The position numbers and the translations under genes are program-made. Below are positions 17,873 to 26,692 of a stretch of DNA of 64,000 nucleotides, piece after piece. Source of the DNA: Pokkaliibacter sp046614695 (GTDB lineage Bacteria; Pseudomonadota; Gammaproteobacteria; Pseudomonadales; Balneatricaceae); the NCBI RefSeq assembly GCF_046614695.1, contig NZ_JBKKHQ010000021.1:1-64000 (forward strand), given 5' to 3'. The notes below the pieces were generated by a model, which was not told the origin of the DNA, searched no databases, and was given only the letters and a program-made list of their open reading frames with translations. Within the stretch, counting starts at the first letter, position 1; each line of letters opens with the position of its first letter.

Positions 17873-19565
17873 GTTACTGGTGCGCTCACCCTTTCGGCGC
17901 TGGCAAAAACGCGGCAGCGCCTGGGTCTGGCTCAATGCGCTGGCCGTTGCTCTGTGTCTGCTGATGATGTTTGGCCTGCTGGGCACGCTGGTGGTGCGTG
18001 GTACCGCGCATTTCTGGCCCGCGCCGGTCATGGTCGCCACCTATCAGAACGAGCAGGGACAGACGGAAACCCTCTCCGGTGTGAAAACCGATGAGGAGGC
18101 CGTGAGCCGCGATATTCTGGCTGCCGCCGGTGTGCCGTTGCCTGTGGGTCAGGCGGATCAGCCGCTTCACCGCTGGTTAATCAAGGTCGGTAATCGCGAG
18201 CTGCAGGACGGCGATTTTCGCTGGGTGTTGGCCGAGCAGCTCGACCATATCCGTTATCCGGCCCAACTCTGGACGATTGAGCGGCGTAACTGGGGGACGT
18301 TTTACGGTACGCCGGTTTCCCTGAGCCAGTACGGCAAGAGTGTCCGACGCTTTGATAATGCGCACACTGAGGTCTTCTGGCAGCAGTTTCAGGAGCGCCT
18401 GATGCGTGCTCGTGCTCTTTATGACCGGGCGCAGACTCTGCAGCAGCAGGAGCTTGGCAGTCTGAATACAGCACTGGAAGCCAACCGGCTTGAGCAGCGC
18501 CGTCTCAAACTCAAGGGTGACCTGAGCGTCGCCCTGGAAGACAGCCTTGGCCGCGAGCGTGATCGCCTGCAGCAGCGCTATCAGCAAGGCCAGCAGCAGC
18601 TGGAGTCGTTGTATCAGCAAAGCCAGAGTGATGCCCTGCTGGTCACGACTGCGGATGGCAGGCTGGTCAGCCTGCCCCTGTCAGAAATGCTGCGCGTGAG
18701 CCGTACCAATGCCATGACGCTGACGGAAAAGTGGCAGGACATGGGTGCGCGGATGTGGGATTTCGTCTCCGGTCAGCCCCGCGAAGGCACTTCGGAAGGC
18801 GGCGTCTTCCCCGCGATTGTCGGCACGGTCATTCTGGTGCTGCTGATGACGGTGATTGTGACACCGTTGGGCGTCATGACCGCCGTCTACCTGCATGAAT
18901 ATGCCGGGCGAGGCTGGCTGACACGGATGCTGCGTATTGCCGTGCATAATCTGGCTGGAGTGCCTTCTATTGTGTACGGGGTGTTTGGCCTCGGTTTCTT
19001 TGTCTATTTCCTCGGCGGCAAGCTGGATCAGCTATTCTTCCCTGAAGCACTACCCTCGCCGACTTTCGGCACGCCCGGTTTGCTTTGGGCCTCGTTGACC
19101 CTGGCGCTGCTGACGCTGCCCGTGGTGATTGTGGCTACAGAAGAAGGACTGGCGCGGATTCCGCGCTCCCTGCGTGAAGGCAGTCTGGCCCTAGGCGCGA
19201 CCCGTTGGGAAACCCTGTGGCGCGTCACCTTGCCGATGGCGACCCCGGCGATGATGACCGGCATCATGCTGGCCGTTGCCCGTGCGGCGGGTGAAGTCGC
19301 ACCGCTGATGCTGGTGGGAGTGGTCAAGCTGGCGCCGTCGCTGCCGGTCGACAGCCACTTTCCTTATGTGCATCTGGAACAGCAGTTTATGCATCTGGGC
19401 TTCCAGATTTACGACATGGCGCTGCAAAGCCCCAACGTCGAAGCTGCGCGGCCGCTGGTGTATGCCACGGCGCTGCTGCTGGTACTGGTGATTGGTGTGC
19501 TGAATCTGGCGGCTGTGGCCCTGCGCCATCACTTGCGCGAACGTTATCGAATTCTGGAATGGTGA
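17859..19565 (+). CDS. pstA: Phosphate ABC transporter permease PstA (long form)
   Basis: Second membrane subunit of the importer. At 568 aa it is about twice E. coli PstA (296). TM1 (about 28-50) is followed by a large extracytoplasmic insert up to about residue 320. The insert includes a Gln/Leu-rich helical stretch (about 180-255) likely to be a coiled coil. The permease core carries the EAA loop EEGLARIPRSLREGSLALGAT (about 428-448) and GVPSIVYGVFGLGFFVYF. The long inserts of PstC and PstA may interact with each other or with PstS. Confidence 0.9.
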   Translation: MARSELLVRSPFRRWQKRGSAWVWLNALAVALCLLMMFGLLGTLVVRGTAHFWPAPVMVATYQNEQGQTETLSGVKTDEEAVSRDILAAAGVPLPVGQADQPLHRWLIKVGNRELQDGDFRWVLAEQLDHIRYPAQLWTIERRNWGTFYGTPVSLSQYGKSVRRFDNAHTEVFWQQFQERLMRARALYDRAQTLQQQELGSLNTALEANRLEQRRLKLKGDLSVALEDSLGRERDRLQQRYQQGQQQLESLYQQSQSDALLVTTADGRLVSLPLSEMLRVSRTNAMTLTEKWQDMGARMWDFVSGQPREGTSEGGVFPAIVGTVILVLLMTVIVTPLGVMTAVYLHEYAGRGWLTRMLRIAVHNLAGVPSIVYGVFGLGFFVYFLGGKLDQLFFPEALPSPTFGTPGLLWASLTLALLTLPVVIVATEEGLARIPRSLREGSLALGATRWETLWRVTLPMATPAMMTGIMLAVARAAGEVAPLMLVGVVKLAPSLPVDSHFPYVHLEQQFMHLGFQIYDMALQSPNVEAARPLVYATALLLVLVIGVLNLAAVALRHHLRERYRILEW

Positions 19566-19572
19566 GGACTCA

Positions 19573-20397
19573 GTGACCAGTCACGACATCATGGCTTTGG
19601 CCGATCGCCCGGCGGCTGCGACAGCGCATCGTAATGATCGCCCGAATGACATCCTGCGTGTGGAGCATCTGTCCCTGAGTTACGAGGGCAGCAATGCCTT
19701 GCATGATATTACTCTTGGTATTCCGCGCCATCGGGTGACGTCCTTTATCGGCCCGTCCGGCTGCGGTAAATCCACCCTGCTGCGCTGCTTCAACCGGCTG
19801 AATGACCTGATCGAAGGTTGTGAGACACGTGGGCAGATCTGGCTGGAAAATGAGCCGATCCTCGACAAAAAGATGGATGTGACCGAGCTTCGTCGCCGGG
19901 TGGGCATGGTTTTTCAAAAGCCGAATCCATTCCCGCGTTCGATCTATGAAAACGTCGCCTATGGTTTGCGCATTCAGGGTATCAAGCGTAAGCGCCAGAT
20001 TGATGAGGCGGTGGAAGATGCCCTGCGTGCGGCGGCGCTCTGGGACGAAGTCCGTGACCGCCTGCACCGCTCGGCGCTGGATCTGTCCGGTGGCCAGCAG
20101 CAAAGGCTGGTGATCGCCCGGGCCATTGCCATCGAGCCTGAAGTGCTGCTGCTGGATGAGCCGGCCTCGGCCCTCGATCCGACGTCGACCTACCGTATTG
20201 AGGAGCTGATTCATGTCCTCAAAGAACGCTTTACCCTGGTGATCGTCACCCACAACATGCAGCAGGCGGCGCGTGTGTCTGATTACACTGCCTTTATGTA
20301 TCAGGGTGGCCTTGTCGAGCATGGACCGACTGACAGGCTCTTCACCAACCCCCGGCAAAAACAAACGGAAGACTACATTACTGGACGCTATGGCTAA
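19573..20397 (+). CDS. pstB: Phosphate ABC transporter ATP-binding protein
   Basis: ATPase that powers phosphate import and helps signal phosphate status to PhoR. The 274 residues contain Walker A GPSGCGKST (60-68), signature LSGGQQQR (about 173-180) and Walker B VLLLDEPASALD (about 190-201), plus the PstB-specific FQKPNPFPRSIYENVAYG. The start is GTG at 19573, with GAGG five bases upstream. It overlaps phoU by eight bases. Confidence 0.96.
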   Translation: MTSHDIMALADRPAAATAHRNDRPNDILRVEHLSLSYEGSNALHDITLGIPRHRVTSFIGPSGCGKSTLLRCFNRLNDLIEGCETRGQIWLENEPILDKKMDVTELRRRVGMVFQKPNPFPRSIYENVAYGLRIQGIKRKRQIDEAVEDALRAAALWDEVRDRLHRSALDLSGGQQQRLVIARAIAIEPEVLLLDEPASALDPTSTYRIEELIHVLKERFTLVIVTHNMQQAARVSDYTAFMYQGGLVEHGPTDRLFTNPRQKQTEDYITGRYG

Positions 20398-21220
20398 GTC
20401 ACTGATTTCCCGATTCTTTTCTCGCAACGCTGACGACAGGACGTCGCCTGCGGAGCCTCAGGCTGCTGTCGCTCCAACTCCGGTGGCGCCACGGCCGGAG
20501 ATACGTTCAGAGCATATCTCGCAGCAGTTCAATCAGGACCTTGAGGAGCTACGCAGTCAGTTGCTGGCCATGGGCGGACTGGTGGAAACCCAGCTGCAGG
20601 ATGCGCTGCAGGCGCTGGTGCAGGGCGATACTGAGCTGGCATTACGGGTGAAAAAGCGCGAGGCCGAGGTCAACGAATACGATCTGCGTATTGATGATGA
20701 CTGCACGCGTCTGATCGCAAGGCGTCAACCGACGGCTTCTGACCTGCGCATGGTGGTATCGGTGTATAAGTGCGCCAGTGATCTGGAGCGAATGGGTGAT
20801 GAAGCCAAGCGTCTGGCCAAGCTGACCCTGAAGCTGGCGGAAGACGGACAAGCGCCGGTGGGTTACACCGAAATTCGCGCCATTGGTCAGCGGGTGCTGG
20901 GCATGGTGCGGGATATTCTCGATGCTTTTGCCCGTCAGGATCTGGATGCCGCCTTTGATGTCGCGGAGCAGGATCGTCAGGTTGATAAGGCGTACAAGGC
21001 CGCCAACAAACAGATCATTGCCACCATGCAGGCCTCGCCGGAAGCCATTCCCAGTCTGCTGCACATGCTGTGGGCGGTGAGGGCGCTGGAGCGCATTGGT
21101 GATCATGCCCATAACATTGCCCAGTCACTGGCGTTTCTGGTCAAGGGCAAGGATGTGCGTCACGCCGGGCTGGAAAGTTTTCGTACGCTGGTGGGCCGCC
21201 CGCGGGATGAGGACGACTAA
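20390..21220 (+). CDS. phoU: Phosphate-signalling protein PhoU
   Basis: Negative regulator linking the Pst transporter to PhoR/PhoB signalling; cytoplasmic three-helix-bundle repeat protein. The metal-binding repeats appear as VYKCASDLERMGDEAKRLA and AVRALERIGDHAHNIAQ. At 276 aa it is longer than most (about 240) owing to a 40-residue Ala/Pro-rich N terminus. The start is the ATG inside the last codons of pstB. It closes the pst operon. Confidence 0.95.
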   Translation: MAKSLISRFFSRNADDRTSPAEPQAAVAPTPVAPRPEIRSEHISQQFNQDLEELRSQLLAMGGLVETQLQDALQALVQGDTELALRVKKREAEVNEYDLRIDDDCTRLIARRQPTASDLRMVVSVYKCASDLERMGDEAKRLAKLTLKLAEDGQAPVGYTEIRAIGQRVLGMVRDILDAFARQDLDAAFDVAEQDRQVDKAYKAANKQIIATMQASPEAIPSLLHMLWAVRALERIGDHAHNIAQSLAFLVKGKDVRHAGLESFRTLVGRPRDEDD

Positions 21221-21251
21221 AAGGGTCTGTGAACCCCTGACCTGGAAACCC

Positions 21252-22067
21252 TCAGCCCGGCCAGTAATGCAGATGAGCGGCGGGCAGGGGATCTGGCCAG
21301 AGGCCGGGCAGAATGCTCTGTACATGGCTCAGACTGCCGCTACTCCAGAAACTCAACTCCCCCCGATCCGAGTCCGGGCGCAGCAGGTGCGCTTCGGCCA
21401 GCCGACGCTGTAATTCCCGTGCCACTGCGGGGGCAGGATCAATCAGCTGTATGTCCGAACCGCAAAGTTCGGCCAGCAGCGGCATCAGAAACGGGTAGTG
21501 GGTACAACCCATCACCAGCGTATCTGCACCCTGGGCTAACAGCGGCTGCACATAGCGGTCGAGCAACTCCCGGGTTTGCGGGCTGTTCAACTCACCTTTT
21601 TCCACCAGCTCGACCAGTCCCGGACAGGGCTGTACCAGAATTGTGGCGGCACTGCTGAAGCGTTCCACCAGCTGGCGAAAGTTATCGCCGGTGGTGGTGC
21701 TGCGCGTTGCCAGCACGCCGACAACCCCCGCGCGGCTTTGAGTGGCGGCAGGCTTGATCGCAGGTTCCATGGCAATAATGGGCAGGGTGCGAAAGTGTTG
21801 GCGCAGGGCTGTGGCGGCAGCGCTGGTCGCGGTATTGCAGGCGACCACAATGGCTTTTGCCTGCTGGCTGACCAGAAATTCGGACACCGCGAAACTGCGG
21901 GCACTGATGGCCTCACGGGTTTTATCGCCATAGGGCGCATGTCCGGCATCGCCGACATAGATCAGTTGTTCATTAGGGAGCAGGCGGTGAATTTCCCGCA
22001 GCACTGACAAGCCTCCGAAGCCGGAGTCGAATACACCGATAGGGCGTTGTCGTAAGGGAAGATCCAT
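21252..22067 (-). CDS. murI: Glutamate racemase
   Basis: Interconverts L- and D-glutamate to supply D-Glu for peptidoglycan. At 271 aa it shows the family N terminus GVFDSGFGGLSVL (Asp14, Ser15), the catalytic cysteines Cys77 in VACNTAT and Cys188 in MGCTHYPF, and YVGDAGHAPYG. It is convergent with phoU, with only 31 bases between the stop codons. Confidence 0.96.
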   Translation of the reverse strand: MDLPLRQRPIGVFDSGFGGLSVLREIHRLLPNEQLIYVGDAGHAPYGDKTREAISARSFAVSEFLVSQQAKAIVVACNTATSAAATALRQHFRTLPIIAMEPAIKPAATQSRAGVVGVLATRSTTTGDNFRQLVERFSSAATILVQPCPGLVELVEKGELNSPQTRELLDRYVQPLLAQGADTLVMGCTHYPFLMPLLAELCGSDIQLIDPAPAVARELQRRLAEAHLLRPDSDRGELSFWSSGSLSHVQSILPGLWPDPLPAAHLHYWPG

Positions 22068-22151
22068 GGGCAGGACAGGGCGCTTGAGGAGAAGTCGTCA
22101 TGATGCCACAGGCGCTGCCGGGTGAATAGCAGGCCTGTGGCGGGTCGTTAA

Positions 22152-24680
22152 TCAGAGTGCGCGCAGGAAGGCCGCGACGACATCGGCAGCTCCCGGACGG
22201 GAGAACAGATAGCCCTGACCAAACAGGTAACCCTGACGCTGTAGCACCAGACGCTGCTCGTCGGTCTCCACGCCTTCCGCCACCACCTGCAGATGCAGAC
22301 TGTCGCCGATGCGCTGAACCGCCTGGCTCAGTGCCTGATTATTGCCGCCATCCAGAGTCAGGCGCGCGACCAGCTGACGATCAAGCTTGATGCCTTTCAA
22401 CGGCAGGCCACTCAGGTGATTAAGGCTGGCGTAGCCATTGCCAAAGTCATCCATGATCAAATGGACGCCGAGCTGGTGCAGCTCTTCCAGCACCTGACGA
22501 GTCACCGGATGCTTGTCCAGCAGGGCCGCTTCGGTCAGTTCGATGGTGATATCACCGGCGCCCAGCTCGAAACGCTTGAGCAGGCGACGAATCAGATCAG
22601 GTAGCTCCGGATCATGGAAATTGATCGCGGACAGGTTGATCGCCATGGTCGGCACTTTCAGGCCTTCCTCACGCCAGGCTGCCAGTTGGCGGCAGGCTTC
22701 GGTCAGCACCCAGTGGCCAATATCGTCGATCAGGCCGTGGGTTTCTGCCAGCGGGATAAAGCGCTCAGGTGGCACCTGACCAAAACGGCTGTCGAACCAG
22801 CGCGCAAAGGCTTCCACACCAAAAAGTTCGTGACCCTGAAGATCCAGCTGTGGCTGGTAGTGCAGGGTAAGGGCATCACAGGCGATGGCTTCACGCAGGG
22901 CTTTGACCATGCTGGCGGTCTGGCGGTCATCGTCTGTTTCCGCCTTGAAGAAGCTGGCCTGACAACGACCCTGATGTTTTGCCCGGTACATAGCGGTATC
23001 GGCATTGTGCAGCAGTGCCTGAAAATCCTCGCCATCCTCGGGGAAAATGGACACACCGATACTGGCCGATGGCACCAGCGGCGTGTTGGCCAGATAGCAG
23101 GGCTCAGTCAGCCGCTGGGTCAGCACATTGGTGAGACTGATGGCATTTTCGCGGCTGCACTGGGGCAGAATCATCACAAATTCATCGCCGGAAAGACGGG
23201 CGACAATATCCTCGCCACGGCGGCCTTCGTTCAGGCGCTTGGCGATGGTGCGCAGCAGTTCATCCCCGGCAGGGTGACCGAGGCTATCGTTCACGCGTTT
23301 GAAGTGATCCAGGTCGATAAAGAACACACTCAGTGGCTGCTGTTGACGGCGTGCGGTGGCCAGCGCCTGATCCGCACGGGCAAACAGCAAGCTGCGGTTG
23401 GGCAGACCGGTCAGGCTGTCATAGAAGGCCAACTGGCGAATATGCTGACGTGCCTCTTCACGCTCCAGTGCCACTGAGCAAAGGTGGCTGCCGATCTCTG
23501 CAATTTTGCGGTGCAAAGGCGAGGGCGAGCGGGGCGAGCGATAGTAGAAAGCGAAGGAGCCAAGTGCCCGGCCGCTACTGCTCATGACCGGAATTGACCA
23601 GCAGGCGCGCAGGCCTTCATCCAATGCCAGGTGGCGGATGCCTTCCCATAACTCGTCGGTTTCGATGTCTTCACTCAGGGTCGTTTCACCCCGGACAATC
23701 GCCGTACCGCAGGTGCCGAGGCCGTCTTCTGCCTTAATGCCTTCGATGGAGGACAAAAAGCCTTTACCGAGGCTGGGGCCGGCCACCGGGTGCATGATGT
23801 ATTTGTCATCGACGCGAATAACGGCCACCCGGACATCCGGTGCCAGCACCTCAACCTCGTGGCAGAACTGGTTCATCATGCTCTCCAGCGAATCCTCGCG
23901 GATGATGGAGGCCAGCATGCGGTTCTGCAGCACTTCGTGAATCTTGGGGTAGGTAATATCGGTCAGAACGGCCAGTACATGGGCCAGCTCACCGTGCTCG
24001 TTCATCACCGGATTGGTGGTGATGGAGCACCACAGGCGATGACCTTCACGGGTATAGACCAGCTCTTCGGAATGGAAGGACTTGCCTTCGAGTAACTGGG
24101 TTCGCAGCTCTTCCACCTGACCGCGCTCGGCGTAGGGCGCCAGAATCTGCGTTGGGGTGCCGCCCAGGAAGTCATCGTTGGAGAAGCCGAACATTTTGGT
24201 AAAGCCGGGGTTGATGTACATCACCTGCCAGGCGGCATTGGTAATCAGCACTGCGTTATCGGTCTGTTCGGCAACTTCGGCCAGCAGCTTCAGGTGAGAG
24301 GGGTCATCCATCTGCTGAATCTGTTCACGCAGTACCAGGCTGTAGAGCGGCTCGAAACCTTCCAGCGGCTGCAGGGCACTGAGGCTGGCTTCGCACCAGC
24401 GATGGTGGCCATCCGGCAGCACAATGGGGGAACGAAAGCGCTGCCCGCAGAGTTGCTTCAGCGGGCTTTTGGGCTGAATCGCGGTCAGCGGCGGCCAGGA
24501 CATCAGGGCCGGAATTTGCTGAGCCTTGAGCCGTTCAACCGGGCAATGCCAGAGATCGGCAGCCGCGGCATTGGCAAACTGTACGTTGAGGTGCTGGTCA
24601 ACCCATAGCACGGCATCGCGACTGTTGCCGTGGGCAAAGTCGAAGAAGGTGGAAACGGAGACGGTGTCGGTGGCAAACAC
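22152..24680 (-). CDS. DosP-like PAS-PAS-GAF-GGDEF-EAL c-di-GMP signalling protein
   Basis: Dual-domain c-di-GMP enzyme of 842 aa. A GTG start at 24680 is preferred because AGGAG lies eight bases upstream; a TTG further out lacks support. Order: PAS 1 (about 15-100), PAS 2 (about 130-245), GAF (about 260-410), GGDEF (signature RLSGDEF, so SGDEF) and EAL to the end. The EAL domain keeps NLS, ELTE, DDFG and AEGVET, but its name motif reads EAF. The layout and several stretches (ALEREEARQHIRQL, TEACRQLAAWR) resemble E. coli DosP, a heme-PAS phosphodiesterase. No heme ligand can be assigned. It is probably mainly a phosphodiesterase. Confidence 0.88.
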   Translation of the reverse strand: MFATDTVSVSTFFDFAHGNSRDAVLWVDQHLNVQFANAAAADLWHCPVERLKAQQIPALMSWPPLTAIQPKSPLKQLCGQRFRSPIVLPDGHHRWCEASLSALQPLEGFEPLYSLVLREQIQQMDDPSHLKLLAEVAEQTDNAVLITNAAWQVMYINPGFTKMFGFSNDDFLGGTPTQILAPYAERGQVEELRTQLLEGKSFHSEELVYTREGHRLWCSITTNPVMNEHGELAHVLAVLTDITYPKIHEVLQNRMLASIIREDSLESMMNQFCHEVEVLAPDVRVAVIRVDDKYIMHPVAGPSLGKGFLSSIEGIKAEDGLGTCGTAIVRGETTLSEDIETDELWEGIRHLALDEGLRACWSIPVMSSSGRALGSFAFYYRSPRSPSPLHRKIAEIGSHLCSVALEREEARQHIRQLAFYDSLTGLPNRSLLFARADQALATARRQQQPLSVFFIDLDHFKRVNDSLGHPAGDELLRTIAKRLNEGRRGEDIVARLSGDEFVMILPQCSRENAISLTNVLTQRLTEPCYLANTPLVPSASIGVSIFPEDGEDFQALLHNADTAMYRAKHQGRCQASFFKAETDDDRQTASMVKALREAIACDALTLHYQPQLDLQGHELFGVEAFARWFDSRFGQVPPERFIPLAETHGLIDDIGHWVLTEACRQLAAWREEGLKVPTMAINLSAINFHDPELPDLIRRLLKRFELGAGDITIELTEAALLDKHPVTRQVLEELHQLGVHLIMDDFGNGYASLNHLSGLPLKGIKLDRQLVARLTLDGGNNQALSQAVQRIGDSLHLQVVAEGVETDEQRLVLQRQGYLFGQGYLFSRPGAADVVAAFLRAL

Positions 24681-25003
24681 GCCTTTTTCTCCTGAGCCTG
24701 GTCCAAGTTTGGTCAAGATCGAGATCCGGCCAGTGAAAAGGGCACAGTACCTGCTCCGTTGGCGCTGTACATTTTTCTACTGAGAAGATCATCGGCTTTG
24801 ACCGCCGGGTGGCGAAATCACTGTATCGCGTCACCTCTGAATGTACTAATGACGACAAATCCTCCGGGACTGGCCTTTGGCGGTATTTCATCAGACACTC
24901 AGCGAAACTTGAGTGGCAAAAAAGGCGAGTCAGTTTTATCCAAAACCTGCCTTTTTTATCCAACTATACTGACAAGTCCAATTTAACCGGAAGCATACCC
25001 GCA
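24681..25003. other. Divergent promoter region of the DosP-like gene and the AraC regulator
   Basis: About 320 bases. The reading frame of the AraC-type protein extends upstream to 24809, but that part does not resemble the family. The stretch 24920-24990 is AT-rich and is the likely promoter area. No operator was recognised. Confidence 0.35.
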
Positions 25004-25828
25004 ATGGAGCAGGCTCACTACCTTCATGCCGCCGACCTGGGTGGTCTCGACATGCTGCAAGCGCGCTACGAGCATCAGCGCTTCAGTCGGCATGCCCATG
25101 AAGGTTATACCATCGGCGTGATTGACTGCGGCGCCCAGCGCTTCTTTCGTAATGGCACCAATCATGTGGCCTCGGAGGATTGCCTGATTCTGGTCAATGC
25201 CGATGAAGTCCATGATGGCCATGCGGCCAGTGAAGGCGGGTGGTCGTATCAGGCGATTTATCCACTGCCGCAGATGATCGACACGCTGTCGCGGGAGCTG
25301 GGGATGCCGGGGTTACCCTATTTCCGGGACTCCGTCGTGCATGATCCACAACTGGCTGGCCAGCTGCGACAGGCTTTCGGCGCGATCAGCCATTCCTCCG
25401 AAACGCTGGCGCGCCAGACCTTACTGATGCAGGGACTGTCCCAGCTGATTCTGCGCCACGGTGGGCAGCGACCCAAAGCCACTGCGTTGCGGGATTCTCC
25501 TCAGGCCATGTTACGGGTACGTGACTATATTGATGCGCACTGCCATGAAAACCTCAGTGTCGAGACACTGGCAGCGCTGGTCGGGCTCAACCCCTTTTAT
25601 CTGACCCGGCTGTTCCAGAAAACCTTTGGTTTGCCCCCACATACCTACCAGCTGCAGCAACGGGTGCGGCTGGCCTGTCGGCTGATCGGGCAGGGCTTGG
25701 CGCTGATTGAGGTTGCCCACGCCTGTGGCTTCGCCGATCAGAGCCACCTTAACCGGTTGTTCAAGCGCATTATGGGCGTGACTCCCGGACGCTATCAGCA
25801 GGCGCATACTCCGGTGCGATACTGCTGA
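25004..25828 (+). CDS. AraC-family transcriptional regulator with cupin-like sensor domain
   Basis: A 274-aa regulator. The N-terminal AraC-type cupin (about 5-150) contains RHAHEGYTIGVIDCGAQRF, the usual ligand-pocket strand pattern. Two helix-turn-helix motifs follow (LSVETLAALVGLNPFYLTRLFQK and LIEVAHACGFADQSHLNRLFKR), ending with GVTPGRYQ. The ATG at 25004 starts the recognisable domain. It is immediately upstream of a LysE/RhtB exporter on the same strand, a common pairing in which the regulator controls the exporter in response to an amino acid or related metabolite. Confidence 0.88.
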   Translation: MEQAHYLHAADLGGLDMLQARYEHQRFSRHAHEGYTIGVIDCGAQRFFRNGTNHVASEDCLILVNADEVHDGHAASEGGWSYQAIYPLPQMIDTLSRELGMPGLPYFRDSVVHDPQLAGQLRQAFGAISHSSETLARQTLLMQGLSQLILRHGGQRPKATALRDSPQAMLRVRDYIDAHCHENLSVETLAALVGLNPFYLTRLFQKTFGLPPHTYQLQQRVRLACRLIGQGLALIEVAHACGFADQSHLNRLFKRIMGVTPGRYQQAHTPVRYC

Positions 25829-25961
25829 TTTTCCCCCGCTTTTTCACTCTTCTGTAAGCCAGACTAATGCGCCTCAGCGCCCCTGCTAATCGATGGACAA
25901 TCTGGTGTAAAACAGGCGCTGCCGGGACATTCTCCTGCCCGATAAAGCCGTGTAGAGTACG

Positions 25962-25990
25962 CCCACTAGGGTTTTGGCGTCGTTAGTGGG
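25962..25990. promoter_or_regulatory. Inverted repeat at the LysE-type gene ribosome binding site
   Basis: CCCACTA (25962-25968) is matched by TAGTGGG (25984-25990), with 15 bases between. The right arm runs into the ribosome binding site GGGAGAG before the ATG at 25999. It could be an operator or an RNA hairpin that limits translation. Confidence 0.4.
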
Positions 25991-25998
25991 AGAGCATC

Positions 25999-26619
25999 AT
26001 GAGCGTTGAAGTCTGGCTGGCATTCTTTGCCGCGTGCTGGGTTATCAGTCTGTCACCGGGAGCAGGAGCGATTGCTTCCATGGCCAGCGGCATGCGCCAC
26101 GGTTTTCGTCGCGGCTACTGGAATGTGCTGGGTTTGCAGGCGGCGCTGGTGGTGCAGATTGGCGTGGTCGCCGCCGGTGTCGGGGCGATTCTCAGTACCT
26201 CGGAGCTGGCCTTTAACCTCATCAAATGGTTTGGCGTCGCCTATTTGCTGTATCTGGCCTATCGCCAGTGGCGGGCACCTGCGCAGGCGATCAGTACCGA
26301 TCTGCAGCAGGTCAATCAGCGCATCTGGCCGATGATCACCCGCGGCTTTCTGGTGAATATCAGCAACCCCAAGGCCATTGTTTTTATGCTGGCGGTGCTG
26401 CCACAGTTTCTTAACCCTGAGGCGGCGCTGCTGCCCCAGTACGGTGTCATGATGCTGACCATGGTGGCGGTCGATATGATCGTGATGGCGTTTTACACCG
26501 GTCTGGCTTCCCATGTGCTGAAGCTGTTAAAAACACCGCGTCAGCAGAAAATCATGAACCGCAGTTTTGCCAGCATGTTCGCCGGCGCGGCATCCCTGTT
26601 GGCGCTGGTTCATCGCTAA
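25999..26619 (+). CDS. LysE/RhtB-family amino acid or metabolite exporter
   Basis: A 206-aa, six-TM inner-membrane exporter. The family signature is near the N terminus (SLSPGAGAIASMASGMRHGFRRGYWNVLG), with the middle motif GFLVNISNPKAIVFMLAVLPQF. The group includes RhtB (homoserine, homoserine lactone) and ArgO/LysE; the substrate here is unknown. The start follows GGGAGAG. It is probably regulated by the adjacent AraC protein. Confidence 0.9.
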   Translation: MSVEVWLAFFAACWVISLSPGAGAIASMASGMRHGFRRGYWNVLGLQAALVVQIGVVAAGVGAILSTSELAFNLIKWFGVAYLLYLAYRQWRAPAQAISTDLQQVNQRIWPMITRGFLVNISNPKAIVFMLAVLPQFLNPEAALLPQYGVMMLTMVAVDMIVMAFYTGLASHVLKLLKTPRQQKIMNRSFASMFAGAASLLALVHR

Positions 26620-26634
26620 GATCGCTGGATCAGA

Positions 26635-26669
26635 CAACAAAAAAGGCCGTCAGAAGACGGCCTTTTTTT
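26635..26669. terminator. Bidirectional terminator between the exporter gene and proV
   Basis: The stem AAAAAGGCCGTC/GACGGCCTTTTT with an AGAA loop has A-rich and T-rich flanks and can act on both convergent transcripts. Confidence 0.9.
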
Positions 26670-26692
26670 ATGGTATGACAGAACGAGGCTGA

